A stretch of 64,000 bases of DNA from Hydractinia symbiolongicarpus (GCF_029227915.1 NC_079886.1:1612001-1676000), one strand, 5' to 3'. Positions 13,268-27,505 are shown, counted from the stretch's first letter. Notes: generated by a model not told the origin, from the sequence alone. Program-made: numbers and translations.

Positions 13268-16200
13268 GCCGGCAATTAAACTTCTTTTTTTCAGCGTTTC
13301 ATCAAAAATGAAAATATTTTTGAAAACTACAAGTCTCATGCATTTTAGTGGTGAAAAAATAATTTAAAAAATCGTTCGGGAAATGAATTTACTCGCAGGG
13401 TACTTTCTTTGTATACCTTTGACTATACGGGTCGAGTCCGGGTTTTACGGGAAAACGGGGGTTTTCGTTTGCCGGCGATTAAACTTCTTTAATTTAGCGT
13501 TTCATCAAAAATGAAAACATTTTTGAAAACTACAAGTATCATGCGTTTTAGTGGTGAAAAAATAATTTATAAAATCGTTCGGGAATTGAATTTACTCCCT
13601 GGGTACTTTCTTTGTATATTTTTGACTATACGGGCCGAGTCCGGGATTTACGGGAAATCGCGGGTTTTCGTTTGCCGGCGATTAAACTTCTTTTATTTAG
13701 CGTCTCATCAAAAATGAAAACATGTTTGAAAACTACAAGTCTCATGCGTTTTACTGGTGAAAAAATAATTTAAAAAATCATTCGGGAAATCAGTTTACTT
13801 CCTGGGTACTTTCTTTGTATACTTTTGACTATACTGGCCGAGTCCGGGATTTACGGGAAATCGCGGGTTTTCGTTTGCCGGCGATTAAACTTCTTTTTTT
13901 TAGCGTCTCATCAAAAATGAAAACATTTTTGAAAACTACAAGTCTCATGCGTTTTAGTGGTGAAAAAATAATTTAAAAAATCATTCGGGAAATCAGTTTA
14001 CTCCCTGGGTACTTTTTTTGGGTACTTTTGACTATACTGGCCGAGTACGGGATTTACGGGAAATCGCGGGTTTTCGTTTGCCGGCAATTAAACTTCTTTT
14101 ATTCAGCGTCTCATCAAAAATGAAAACATTTTTGAAAACTACAAGTCTCATGCATTTTAGTGGTGAAAAAATAATTTAAAAAATCGTTCGGGAAATGAGT
14201 TTACTCCCTGGGTACTTTCTTTGTATACTTTTGACTATACAGGCCGAGTAGGGGATTTACGGGAAATCGCGGGTTTTTGTTTGCCGTCGATTAAACTTCT
14301 TTTATTCATCGTCTCATCAAAAATGAAAATATTTTTGAAAACTACAAGTCTCATGCGTTTTAGTGGTGAAAAAATAATTTAAAAAATCATTCGGGAAATG
14401 AATTTACTCCCTGGGTACTTTTTTTGTATACTTTTGACTATACAGGCCGAGTACGGGATTTACGGGAAATCGCGGGTTCTCGTTTGCCGGCGATTAAACT
14501 TCTTTTATTCAGCGTCTCATCAAAAATGAAATTAATTTTGAAAACTACAAGTCTCATGCGTTTTAGTGGTGAAAAAATAATTTAAAAAATCATTCGGGAA
14601 ATCAATTTACTCCCTGGGTACTTTTTTTGGGTACTTTTGACTATACTGGCCGAGTACGGGATTTACGGGAAATCGCGGGTTTTCGTTTGCCGGCAATTAA
14701 ACTTCTTTTTTTCAGCGTCTCATCAAAAATGAAAACATTGTTGAAAACTACAAGTCTCATGCATTTTAGTGGTGAAAAAATAATTTAAAAAATCGTTCGG
14801 GAAATGAATTTACTCGCAGGGTACTTTCTTTGTATACTTTTGACTATACGGGTCGAGTCCGGGTTTTACGGGAAAACGGGGGTTTTCGTTTGCCGGCGAT
14901 TAAACTTCTTTAATTTAGCGTTTCATCAAAAATGAAAACATTTTTGAAAACTACAAGTCTTATGCGTTTTAGTGGTGAAAAAATAATTTAAAAAATCGTT
15001 CAAGAAATGAGTTTACTCCCTGGGTACTTTCTTTGTATACTTTTGACTATACGGGCCGAGTCCGGGATTTCCGGGAAATCGCGGGTTTTCGTTTGCCGGA
15101 GATTAAACTTCTATTATTTAGCGTTTCATCAAAAATGAAAACATTTTTGAAAACTACAAGTCTCATGCATTTTAGTGGTGAAAAAATAATTTAAAAAATC
15201 GTTCGGGAAATGAATTTACTCGCAGGGTACTTTCTTTGTATACTTTTGACTATACGGGTCGAGTCCGGGTTTTACGGGAAAACGGGGGTTTTAGTTTGCC
15301 GGCGATTAAACTTCTTTAATTTAGCGTTTCATCAAAAATGAAAACATTTTTGAAAACTACAAGTCTTATGCGTTTTAGTGGTGAAAAAATAATTTAAAAA
15401 ATCGTTCAAGAAATGAGTTTACTCCCTGGGTACTTTCTTTGTATACTTTTGACTATACGGGCCGAGTCCGGGATTTCCGGGAAATCGCGGGTTTTCGTTT
15501 GCCGGAGATTAAACTTCTTTAATTTAGCGTTTCATCAAAAATGAAAACATTTTTGAAAACTACAAGTCTCATGCGTTTTAGTGGTGAAAACATAATTTAA
15601 AAAATCGTTCGGGAAATGAATTTACTCCCTGGGTACTTTCTTTGTATACTTTTGACTATACGGGCCGAGTCCGGGATTTACGGGAAATAGCAGGTTTTCG
15701 TTTGCCGGCAATTAAACTTCTTTTTTTCAGCGTCTCATCAAAAATGAAAATATTTTTGAAAACTACAAGTCTCATGCATTTTAGTGGTGAAAAAATAATT
15801 TAAAAAATCGTTCGGGAAATGAATTTACTCGCAGGGTACTTTCTTTGTATACCTTTGACTATACGGGTCGAGTCCGGGTTTTACGGGAAAACGGGGGTTT
15901 TCGTTTGCCGGCGATTAAACTTCTTTAATTTAGCGTTTCATCAAAAATGAAAACATTTTTGAAAACTACAAGTCTCATGCGTTTTAGTGGTGAAAAAATA
16001 ATTTATAAAATCGTTCGGGAATTGAATTTACTCCCTGGGTACTTTCTTTGTATATTTTTGACTATACGGGCCGAGTCCGGGATTTACGGGAAATCGCGGG
16101 TTTTCGTTTGCCGGCGATTAAACTTCTTTTATTTAGCGTCTCATCAAAAATGAAAACATGTTTGAAAACTACAAGTCTCATGCGTTTTACTGGTGAAAAA

Positions 16201-17600
16201 ATAATTTAAAAAATCATTCGGGAAATCAGTTTACTTCCTGGGTACTTTCTTTGTATACTTTTGACTATACTGACCGAGTCCGGGATTTACGGGAAATCGC
16301 GGGTTTTCGTTTGCCGGCGATTAAACTTCTTTTTTTAGCGTCTCATCAAAAATGAAAACATTTTTGAAAACTACAAGTCTCATGCGTTTTAGTGGTGAAA
16401 AAATAATTTAAAAAATCATTCGGGAAATCAGTTTACTCCCTGGGTACTTTTTTTGGGTACTTTTGACTATACTGGCCGAGTACGGGATTTACGGGAAATC
16501 GCGGGTTTTCGTTTGCCGGCAATTAAACTTCTTTTATTCAGCGTCTCATCAAAAATGAAAACATGTTTGAAAACTACAAGTCTCATGCATTTTAGTGGTG
16601 AAAAAATAATTTAAAAAATCGTTCGGGAAATGAGTTTACTCCCTGGGTACTTTCTTTGTATACTTTTGACTATACAGGCCGAGTAGGGGATTTACGGGAA
16701 ATCGCGGGTTTTTGTTTGCCGTCGATTAAACTTCTTTTATTCATCGTCTCATCAAAAATGAAAATATTTTTGAAAACTACAAGTCTCATGCGTTTTAGTG
16801 GTGAAAAAATAATTTAAAAAATCATTCGGGAAATGAATTTACTCCCTGGGTACTTTTTTTGTATACTTTTGACTATACAGGCCGAGTACGGGATTTACGG
16901 GAAATCGCGGGTTCTCGTTTGCCGGCGATTAAACTTCTTTTATTCAGCGTCTCATCAAAAATGAAATTAATTTTGAAAACTACAAGTCTCATGCGTTTTA
17001 GTGGTGAAAAAATAATTTAAAAAATCATTCGGGAAATCAATTTACTCCCTGGGTACTTTTTTTGGGTACTTTTGACTATACTGGCCGAGTACGGGATTTA
17101 CGGGAAATCGCGGGTTTTCGTTTGCCGGCAATTAAACTTCTTTTTTTCAGCGTCTCATCAAAAATGAAAACATTGTTGAAAACTACAAGTCTCATGCATT
17201 TTAGTGGTGAAAAAATAATTTAAAAAATCGTTCGGGAAATGAATTTACTCGCAGGGTACTTTCTTTGTATACTTTTGACTATACGGGTCGAGTCCGGGTT
17301 TTACGGGAAAACGGGGGTTTTCGTTTGCCGGCGATTAAACTTCTTTAATTTAGCGTTTCATCAAAAATGAAAACATTTTTGAAAACTACAAGTCTTATGC
17401 GTTTTAGTGGTGAAAAAATAATTTAAAAAATCGTTCAAGAAATGAGTTTACTCCCTTGGTACTTTCTTTGTATACTTTTGACTATACGGGCCGAGTCCGG
17501 GATTTCCGGGAAATCGCGGGTTTTCGTTTGCCGGAGATTAAACTTCTTTAATTTAGCGTTTCATCAAAAATGAAAACATTTTTGAAAACTACAAGTCTCA
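13268..17600. repeat. 12-monomer HOR, about 2,435 bp: 13268-15165 and 15704-17600
   Basis: Two copies of about 1.9 kb lie 2435-2436 bp apart, matching at markers TTTTACTGGTG, GCCGTCG, GGGTCGAGTCCGGG and CGTTCAAGAAATG. The 0.54 kb between them is largely a two-monomer repeat: about 14763-15165 is repeated at 15169-15571, offset 406, marked by CGTTCAAG at 14997 and 15403. A few single-base differences are visible, for example TAGTTTGCC near 15291. Confidence 0.75.
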
Positions 17601-20600
17601 TGCGTTTTAGTGGTGAAAACATAATTTAAAAAATCGTTCGGGAAATGAATTTACTCCCTGGGTACTTTCTTTGTATACTTTTGACTATACGGGCCGAGTC
17701 CGGGATTTACGGGAAATCGCGGGTTTTCGTTTGCCGGCGATTAAACTTCTTTTTTTTAGCGTCTCATCAAAAATGAAAACATTTTTGAAAACTACAAGTC
17801 TCATGCGTTTTAGTGGTGAAAAAATAATTTAAAAAATCATTCGGGAATTCAGTTTACTCCCTGGGTACTTTTTTTGGGTACTTTTGACTATACTGGCCGA
17901 GTACGGGATTTACGGGAAATCGCGGGTTTTCGTTTGCCGGCAATTAAACTTCTTTTATTCAGCGTCTCATCAAAAATGAAAACATTTTTAAAAACTACAA
18001 GTCTCATGCATTTTAGTGGTGAAAAAATAATTTAAAAAATCGTTCGGGAAATGAGTTTACTCCCTGGGTACTTTCTTTGTATACTTTTGACTATACAGGC
18101 CGAGTAGGGGATTTACGGAAATCGCGGGTTTTTGTTTGCCGTCGATTAAACTTCTTTTAATCATCGTCTCACCAAAAATGAAAATATTTTTGAAAACTAC
18201 AAGTCTCATGCGTTTTAGTGGTGAAAAAATAATTTAAAAAATCATTCGGGAAATGAATTTACTCCCTGGGTACTTTTTTTGTATACTTTTGACTATACAG
18301 GCCGAGTACGGGATTTACGGGAAATCGCGTGTTCTCGTTTGCCGGCGATTAAACTTCTTTTATTCAGCGTCTCATCAAAAATGAAATTAATTTTAAAAAC
18401 TACAAGTCTCATGCGTTTTAGTGGTGAAAAAATAATTTAAAAAATCGTTCGGGAAATGAATTTACTCGCAGGGTACTTTCTTTGTATACTTTTGACTTTA
18501 CGGGTCGAGTCCGGGTTTTACGGGAAAACGCGGGTTTTCGTTTGCCGGCGATTAAACTTCTTTAATTTAGCGTTTCATCAAAAATGAAAACATTTTTGAA
18601 AACTACAAGTCTCATGCGTTTTAGTGGTGAAAACATAATTTAAAAAATCGTTCGGGAAATGAATTTACTCCCTGGGTACTTTCTTTGTATACTTTTGACT
18701 ATACTGGCCGAGTCCGGGATTTACGGGAAATCGCGGGTTTTCGTTTGCCGGCGATTAAATTTCTTTAATTTAGCGTTTCATCAAAAATGAAAACATTTTT
18801 GAAAACTACAAGTCTCATGCGTTTTAGTGGTGAAAAAATAATTTAAAAAATCATTCGGGAAATCAGTTTACTCCCTGGGTACTTTTTTTGGGTACTTTTG
18901 ACTATACTGGCCGAGTACGGGATTTACGGGAAATCGCGGGTTTTCGTTTGCCGGCAATTAAACTTCTTTTATTCAGCGTCTCATCAAAAATGAAAACATT
19001 TTTGAAAACTACAAGTCTCATGCATTTTAGTGGTGAAAAAATAATTTAAAAAATCGTTCGGGAAATGAGTTTACTCCCTGGGTACTTTCTTTTTATACTT
19101 TTGACTATACAGGCCGAGTAGGGGATTGACGGGAAATCGCGGGTTTTTGTTTGCCGTCGATTAAACTTCTTTTATTCATCGTCTCATCAAAAATGAAAAT
19201 ATTTTTGAAAACTACAAGTCTCATGCGTTTTAGTGGTGAAAAAATAATTTAAAAAATCATTCGGGAAATGAATTTACTCCCTGGGTACTTTTTTTGTATA
19301 CTTTTGACTATACAGGCCGAGTACGGGATTTACGGGAAGTCGCGGGTTCTCGTTTGCCGGCGATTAAACTTCTTTTATTCAGCGTCTCATCAAAAATGAA
19401 ATTAATTTTGAAAACTACAAGTCTCATGCGTTTTAGTGGTGAAAAAATAATTTAAAAAATCATTCGGGAAATCAATTTACTCCCTGGGTACTTTTTTTGG
19501 GTACTTTTGACTATACTGGCCGAGTACGGGATTTACGGGAAATCGCGGGTTTTCGTTTGCCGGCAATTAAACTTCTTTTTTTCAGCGTCTCATCAAAAAT
19601 GAAAATATTTTTGAAAACTACAAGTCTCATGCATTTTAGTGGTGAAAAAATAATTTAAAAAATCGTTCGGGAAATGAATTTACTCGCAGGGTACTTTCTT
19701 TGTATACCTTTGACTATACGGGTCGAGTCCGGGTTTTACGGGAAAACGGGGGTTTTCGTTTGCCGGCGATTAAACTTCTTTAATTTAGCGTTTCATCAAA
19801 AATGAAAACATTTTTGAAAACTACAAGTCTCATGCGTTTTAGTGGTGAAAAAATAATTTATAAAATCGTTCGGGAATTGAATTTACTCCCTGGGTACTTT
19901 CTTTGTATATTTTTGACTATACGGGCCGAGTCCGGGATTTACGGGAAATCGCGGGTTTTCGTTTGCCGGCGATTAAACTTCTTTTATTTAGCGTCTCATC
20001 AAAAATGAAAACATGTTTGAAAACTACAAGTCTCATGCGTTTTACTGGTGAAAAAATAATTTAAAAAATCATTCGGGAAATCAGTTTACTTCCTGGGTAC
20101 TTTCTTTGTATACTTTTGACTATACTGGCCGAGTCCGGGATTTACGGGAAATCGCGGGTTTTCGTTTGCCGGCGATTAAACTTCTTTTTTTTAGCGTCAC
20201 ATCAAAAATGAAAACATTTTTGAAAACTACAAGTCTCATGCGTTTTAGTGGTGAAAAAATAATTTAAAAAATCATTCGGGAAATCAGTTTACTCCCTGGG
20301 TACTTTTTTTTGGGTACTTTTGACTATACTGGCCGAGTACGGGATTTACGGGAAATCGCGGGTTTTCGTTTGCCGGCAATTAAACTTCTTTTATTCAGCG
20401 TCTCATCAAAAATGAAAACATTTTTGAAAACTACAAGTCTCATGCATTTTAGTGGTGAAAAAATAATTTAAAAAATCGTTCGGAAAATGAGTTTACTCCC
20501 TGGGTACTTTCTTTGTATACTTTTGACTATACAGGCCGAGTAGGGGATTTACGGGAAATCGCGGGTTTTTGTTTGCCGTCGATTAAACTTCTTTTATTCA

Positions 20601-21249
20601 TCGTCTCATCAAAAATGAAAATATTTTTGAAAACTACAAGTCTCATGCGTTTTAGTGGTGAAAAAATAATTTAAAAAATCATTCGGGAAATGAATTTACT
20701 CCCTGGGTACTTTTTTTGTATACTTTTGACTATACAGGCCGAGTACGGGATTTACGGGAAATCGCGGGTTCTCGTTTGCCGGCGATTAAACTTCTTTTAT
20801 TCAGCGTCTCATCAAAAATGAAATTAATTTTGAAAACTACAAGTCTCATGCGTTTTAGTGGTGAAAAAATAATTTAAAAAATCATTCGGGAAATCAATTT
20901 ACTCCCTGGGTACTTTTTTTGGGTACTTTTGACTATACTGGCCGAGTACGGGATTTACGGGAAATCGCGGGTTTTCGTTTGCCGGCAATTAAACTTCTTT
21001 TTTTCAGCGTCTCATCAAAAATGAAAACATTGTTGAAAACTACAAGTCTCATGCATTTTAGTGGTGAAAAAATAATTTAAAAAATCGTTCGGGAAATGAA
21101 TTTACTCGCAGGGTACTTTCTTTGTATACTTTTGACTATACGGGTCGAGTCCGGGTTTTACGGGAAAACGGGGGTTTTCGTTTGCCGGCGATTAAACTTC
21201 TTTAATTTAGCGTTTCATCAAAAATGAAAACATTTTTGAAAACTACAAG
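15696..21249. repeat. 12-monomer HOR, further copy at offset 3,855: 15696-17394 and 19551-21249
   Basis: About 1.7 kb containing TCTTTTTTTCAGCG, TATACCTTTGAC, GGGTCGAGTCC, ATAATTTATAAAATCG, TTTTACTGG and GCCGTCG recurs 19 monomers downstream. The copies differ at isolated sites such as ACTGACCGAG (near 16270) against ACTGGCCGAG, and in T-run length. The 3855 offset equals one 12-monomer plus one 7-monomer step, consistent with the block spacing elsewhere in this domain. Confidence 0.75.
17397..18765. repeat. Distant paralogous segment, copy 2 (partner at 9686-11054)
   Basis: This is the second copy of the 7711-bp-offset pair. The match ends near 18760, where the second copy changes to GATTAAATTTCTTTAATTTAG while the first continues as TTCTTTTTTTTAGCG. 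It is flanked on both sides by 12-monomer HOR material absent around copy 1, which suggests that the HOR grew around or beside it. Confidence 0.7.
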
Positions 21250-22969
21250 TCTCATGCGTTTTAGTGGTGAAAAAATAATTTATAAAATCGTTCGGGAATT
21301 GAATTTACTCCCTGGGTACTTTCTTTGTATATTTTTGACTATACGGGCCGAGTCCGGGATTTACGGGAAATCGCGGGTTTTCGTTTGCCGGCGATTAAAC
21401 TTCTTTTATTTAGCGTCTCATCAAAAATGAAAACATGTTTGAAAACTACAAGTCTCATGCGTTTTACTGGTGAAAAAATAATTTAAAAAATCATTCGGGA
21501 AATCAGTTTACTTCCTGGGTACTTTTTTTGTGTACTTTTGACTATATGGGCCGAGTACGGGATTTACGGGAAATCGCCGGTTTTCGTTTGCCGGCAATTA
21601 AACTTCTTTTATTCAGCGTCTCATCAAAAATGAAAACATTTTTGAAAACTACAAGTCTCATGCGTTTTAGTGGTGAAAAAATAATTTAAAAAATCATTCG
21701 GGAAATGAGTTTACTCCCTGGGTACTTTCTTTGTATACTTTTGACTATACGGGCCGAGTACGGGATTTCCGGGAAATCGCGGGTTTTTGTTTGCCGGCGA
21801 TTAAATTTCTTTAATTTAGCGTTTCAACAAAAATGAAAACATTTTTGAAAACTACAAGTCTCATGCGTTTTAGTGGTGAAAAAATAATTTAAAAAATCGT
21901 TCGGGAAATGAATTTACTCCCTGGGTACTTTCTTTGTATACTTTTGACTATACGGGCCGAGTCCGGGATTTACGGGAAATCGCGGGTTTTCGTTTGCCGG
22001 TGATTAAACTTCTTTAATTTAGCGTTTCATCGAAAATGAAAACATTTTTGAAAACTACAAGTCTCATGCGTTTTAGTGGTGAAAAAATAATTTAAAAAAT
22101 TGTTCGGGAAATCAGTTTACTTCCTGGGTACTTTTTTTGTGTACTTTTGACTATACGGGCCGAGTACGGGATTTAAGGGAAATTGCGGGTTTTCGTTTGC
22201 CGGCAATTAAACTTCTTTTATTCAGCGTCTCATCAAAAATGAAAACATTTTTGAAAACTACAAGTCTCATGCGTTTTAGTGGTGAAAATATAATTTAAAA
22301 AATCGTTCGGGAAATGAGTTTACTCCCTGGGTACTTTCTTTGTATACTTTTGAATATACGGGCCGAGCACGGGATTTACGGGAAATCGCGGGTTTTCGTT
22401 TGCCGGCGATTAAACTTCTTTTATTTAGCGTCTCATCAAAAATGAAAACATTTTTGAAAACTACAAGTCTCATGCGTTTTGGTGGTGAAATAATAATTTA
22501 AAAAATCGTTCGGGAAATGAGTTTACTCCCTGGGTACTTTCTTTGTATATTTTTGACTATACGGGCCGAGACCGGGATTTACGGGAAATCGCGAGTTTTC
22601 GTTTGCCGGCGATTAAACTTCTTTTATTCAGCGTCTCATAAAAAATAAAAACATTTTTGAAAACTACAAGTCTCATGCGTTTTAGTGGTGAAAAAATAAC
22701 TTAAAAAATCGTTTGGGAAATGAGTTTACTCCTTGAGTACTTTCTTTGTATAAATTTGACTATACGGGTCGAGTATCGGATTTACGGGAAATCGCGGGTT
22801 TTCGTTTGCCGGCGTTTAAACTTCTTTTATTCAGCGTCTTATCAAAAATGAAAACAATTTTGAAAACTACAAGTCTCATGCGTTTTAGTGGTGAAAAAAT
22901 TATTTATAAAATCATTCGGGAATTGAATTTACTCCCTGGGTACTTTCTTTGTATATTTTTGACTATACG

Positions 22970-25900
22970 GGCCGAGTCCGGGATTTACGGGAAATCGCGG
23001 GTTTTCGTTTGCCGGCGATTAAACTTCTTTTATTCAGTGTCTCATCAAAAATGAAAACATTTTTGAAAATTACAAGTCTCATGCGTTTTAGTGGTGAAAA
23101 ATTAATTTAAAAAATCGTTCGGGAAATGAATTTACTCCCTGGGTACTTTCTTTGTATGCTTTTGACTATACGGGCCGAGTACGGGATTTACGGGAAATCG
23201 CGTGTTTTCGTTTGCCGGCGATTAAACTTCTTTTATTCAGAGTCTCATCAAAAATGAAAATATTTTTGAAAACTACAAGTCTCACGCGTTTTAGTGGTGA
23301 AAAAATAATTTAAAAAATCGTTCGGGAAATGAGTTTATTCCCTGGGTACTTTCTTTGTATACTTTTGACTATACGGGCCGAGTACGGGATTTCCGGGAAA
23401 TCGCGGGTTTTCGTTTGCCGGCGATTAAATTTCTTTAATTTAGCGTTTCATCAAAAATGAAAACATTTTTGAAAACTACAAGTCTCATGCGTTTTAGTGG
23501 TGAAAAAATAATTTAAAAAATCGATCGGGAAATGAATTTACTCCCTGGGTACTTTCTTTGTATACTTTTGACTATACGGGCCGAGTCCGGGATTTACGGG
23601 AAATCGCGGGTTTTCGTTTGCCGGTGATTAAACTTCTTTAATTTAGCGTTTCATCGAAAATGAAAACATTTTTGAAAACTACAAGTCTCATGCGTTTTAG
23701 TGGTGAAAAAATAATTTAAAAAATTGTTCGGGAAATCAGTTTACTTCCTGGGTACTTTTTTTGTGTACTTTTGACTATACGGGCCGAGTACGGGATTTAC
23801 GGGAAATTGCGGGTTTTCGTTTGCCGGCAATTAAACTTCTTTTATTCAGCGTCTCATCAAAAATGAAAACATTTTTGAAAACTACAAGTCTCATGCGTTT
23901 TAGTGGTGAAAAAATAATTTAAAAAATCGTTTGGGAAATGAGTTTACTCCCTGGGAACTTTCTTTGAATACTTTTGACTATACAGGCCGAGTACGGGATT
24001 TACGGGAAATCGCGGGTTTTCGTTTGCCGGCGATTAAACTTCTTTTATTTAGCGTCTCATCAAAAATGAAAACATTTTTGAAAACAACAAGTCTCATGCG
24101 TTTTAGTGGTGAAAAAATAATTTAAAAAATCGTTCGGGAAATGAGTTTACTCCCTGGGTACTTTCTTTGTATATATTTTTGACTATACGGGCCGAGACCG
24201 GGATTTACGGGAAATCGCGAGTTTTCGTTTGCCGGCGATTAAACTTCTTTTATTCAGCGTCTCATCAAAAATAAAAACATTTTTGAAAACTACAAGTCTC
24301 ATGCGTTTTAGTGGTGAAAAAATAATTTAAAAAATCGTTCGGGAAATGAGTTAACTCCTTGAGTACTTTCTTCGTATAAATTTGACTATACGGGTCGAGT
24401 ACCGGATTTACGGGAAATCGCGGGTTTTCGTTTGCGGGCGATTAAACTTCTTTAATTTAGCGTTTCATCAAAAATGAAAACATTTTTGAAAACTACAAGT
24501 CTCATGCGTTTTAGTGGTGAAAAAATAATTTAAAAAATTGTTCGGGAAATGAATTTACTCTCTGGGTGCTTTTTTTGTATACTTGTGACTATACGGGCCG
24601 AGTACAGGATTTACGGGAAATCGCGGGTTCTCGTTTGCCGGCGATTAAACTTCTTTTATTCAGCGTCTCATCAAAAATGAAATTAATTTTGAAAACTACA
24701 AGTGTCATGCGTTTTAGTGGTGAAAAAATAATTTAAAAAATCATTCGGGAAATGAATTTACTCCCTGGGTACTTTTTTTGTATACTTGTGACTATACGGG
24801 CCGAGTACGGGATTTACGGGAAATTGCGGGTTCTCGTTTGCCGGCGATTAAACTTCTTTTATTCAGCGTCTCATCAAAAATGAAATTAATTTTGAAAACT
24901 ACAAGTGTCATGCGTTTTAGTGGTGAAAAAATAATTTAAAAAATCATTCGGGAAATCAGTTTACTCCCTGGGTACTTTTTATGGGTACTTTTGACTATAC
25001 TGGCCGAGTCCGGGATTTACGGGAAATCGCGGGTTTTCGTTTGCCGGCGATTAAACTTCTTTTATTCAGTGTCTCATCAAAAATGAAAACATTTTTGAAA
25101 ATTACAAGTCTCATGCGTTTTAGTGGTGAAAAATTAATTTAAAAAATCGTTCAGGAAATGAATTTACTCCCTGGGTACTTTCTTTGTATGCTTTTGACTA
25201 TACGGGCCGAGTACGGGATTTACGGGAAATCGCGTGTTTTCGTTTGCCGGCGATTAAACTTCTTTTATTCAGAGTCTCATCAAAAATGAAAATATTTTTA
25301 AAAACTACAAGTCTCACGCGTTTTAGTGGTGAAAAAATAATTTAAAAAATCGTTCGGGAAATGAGTTTATTCCCTGGGTACTTTCTTTGTATACTTTTGA
25401 CTATACGGGCCGAGTACGGGATTTCCGGGAAATCGCGGGTTTTCGTTTGCCGGCGATTAAATTTCTTTAATTTAGCGTTTCATCAAAAATGAAAACATTT
25501 TTGAAAACTACAAGTCTCATGCGTTTTAGTGGTGAAAAAATAATTTAAAAAATCGTTCGGGAAATGAATTTACTCCCTGGGTACTTTCTTTGTATACTTT
25601 TGACTATACGGGCCGAGTCCGGGATTTACGGGAAATCGCGGGTTTTCGTTTGCCGGTGATTAAACTTCTTTAATTTAGCGTTTCATCAAAAATGAAAACA
25701 TTTTTGAAAACTACAAGTCTCATGCGTTTTAGTGGTGAAAAAATAATTTAAAAAATTGTTCGGGAAATCAGTTTACTTCCTGGGTACTTTTTTTGTGTAC
25801 TTTTGACTATACGGGCCGAGTACGGGATTTGCGGGAAATTGCGGGTTTTCGTTTGCCGGCAATTAAACTTCTTTTATTCAGCGTCTCATCAAAAATGAAA

Positions 25901-26676
25901 ACATTTTTGAAAACTACAAGTCTCATGCGTTTTAGTGGTGAAAAAATAATTTAAAAAATCGTTTGTGAAATGAGTTTACTCCCTGGGAACTTTCTTTGAA
26001 TACTTTTGAATATACGGGCCGAGCACGGGATTTACGGGAAATCGCGGGTTTTCGTTTGCCGGCGATTAAACTTCTTTTATTTAGCGTCTCATCAAAAATG
26101 AAAACATTTTTGAAAACTACAAGTCTCATGCGTTTTAGTGGTGAAAAAATAATTTAAAAAATCGTTCGGGAAATGAGTTTACTCCCTGGGTACTTTCTTT
26201 GTATATATTTTTGACTATACGGGCCGAGACCGGGATTTACGGGAAATCGCGAGTTTTCGTTTGCCGGCGATTAAACTTCTTTTATTCAGCGTCTCATCAA
26301 AAATAAAAACATTTTTGAAAAATACAAGTCTCATGCGTTTTAGTGGTGAAAAAATAATTTAAAAAATCGTTCGGGAAATGAGTTAACTCCTTGAGTACTT
26401 TCTTTGTATAAATTTGACTATACGGGTCGAGTACCGGATTTACGGAAAATCGCGGGTTTTCATTTGCGGGCGATTAAACTTCTTTAATTTAGCGTTTCAT
26501 CAAAAATGAAAACATTTTTGAAAACTACAAGTCTCATGCGTTTTAGTGGTGAAAAAATAATTTAAAAAATTGTTCGGGAAATGAATTTACTCTCTGGGTG
26601 CTTTTTTTGTATACTTGTGACTATACGGGCCGAGTACAGGATTTACGGGAAATTGCGGGTTCTCGTTTGCCGGCAA
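22970..26676. repeat. 10-monomer HOR, 2,032 bp: about 22970-24644 and 25002-26676
   Basis: About 1.67 kb recurs at an offset of 2032 with shared markers CAGTGTCTCATC (23036 and 25068), CTCACGCG, GAGTTTATTCCC, GTATATATTTTTGAC and GAGTTAACTCCTTGAG. A third, shorter copy (about 30285-31740) matches 25002-26457 at an offset of 5283 (26 monomers). Scattered substitutions separate the three, so they are older than the 4163- and 1623-bp duplications further right. Confidence 0.75.
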
Positions 26677-27505
26677 TTAAACTTCTTTTATTCAGCGTCT
26701 CATCAAAAATGAAAACATTTTTGAAAACTAAAAGTCTCATGCATTTTAGTGGTGAAAAAATAATTTAAAAAATCGTTCGGGAAATGAATTTACTCGCAGG
26801 GTACTTTCTTTGTATACTTTTGACTATACGGGCCGAGTCCGGGATTTACGGGAAATTGCGGGTTTTCGTTTGCCGGCGATTAAACTTCTTTTATTCAGCG
26901 TCTCATCAAAAATGAAATCAATTTTGAAAACTACAAGTCTCATGCGTTTTAGTGGTGAAAAAATAATTTAAAAAATCATTCGGGAAATCAGTTTACTCCC
27001 TGGGTACTTTTTATGGGTACTTTTGACTATACTGGCCGAGTACGGGATTTACGGGAAATCGCGGGTTTTCGTTTGCCGGCAATTAAACTTCTTTTATTCA
27101 GCGTCTCATCGAAAATGAAAACATTTTTGAAAACTACAAGTCTCATGCGTTTTAGTGGTGAAAAAATAATTTAAAAAATTGTTCGCGAAATCAGTTTACT
27201 TCCTGGGTACTTTTTTTGTGTACTTTTGACTATACGGGCCGAGTACGGGATTTAAGGGAAATTGCGGGTTTTCGTTTGCCGGCAATTAAACTTCTTTTAT
27301 TCAGCGTCTCATCAAAAATGAAAACATTTTTGAAAACTACAAGTCTCATGCGTTTTAGTGGTGAAAATATAATTTAAAAAATCGTTCGGGAAATGAGTTT
27401 ACTCCCTGGGTACTTTCTTTGTATACTTTTGAATATACGGGCCGAGCACGGGATTTACGGGAAATCGCGGGTTTTCGTTTGCCGGCGATTAAACTTCTTT
27501 TATTT

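Larger units (their letters stand above)
9686..21470. repeat. HOR domain 3: 5-, 7- and 12-monomer blocks marked by GCCGTCG
   Basis: A monomer with TATACAGGCCGAGTAGGGG, TTTTTGTTTGCCGTCG and TTCATCGTCTC occurs nine times: GCCGTCG starts at 10427, 11442, 12254, 12863, 14283, 16718, 18138, 19153 and 20575. Spacings are 5, 4, 3, 7, 12, 7, 5 and 7 monomers. It is usually preceded by a TTTTTGGGTAC/TACTGGCC unit and followed by a TACAGGCCGAGTACGGG unit with GAAATTAATTTTG. Other domain markers are CTCGCAGGG with GGGTCGAGTCCGGG, CGTTCAAGAAATG, GTGAAAACATAATTT and TTTTACTGGTG (11724, 13753, 16189, 20044, 21466). Confidence 0.85.

Noticed and set aside
22746-23054. Longest open reading frame (102 codons)
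   Set aside because: It spans two monomers only because TTTAA in the usual TAATTTAAAAAA became TTTATAAAA near 22900, removing one stop. The same explains the 68-codon frames at 13511, 15947, 19802 and 21224. There is no conserved frame, start context or recognisable domain.
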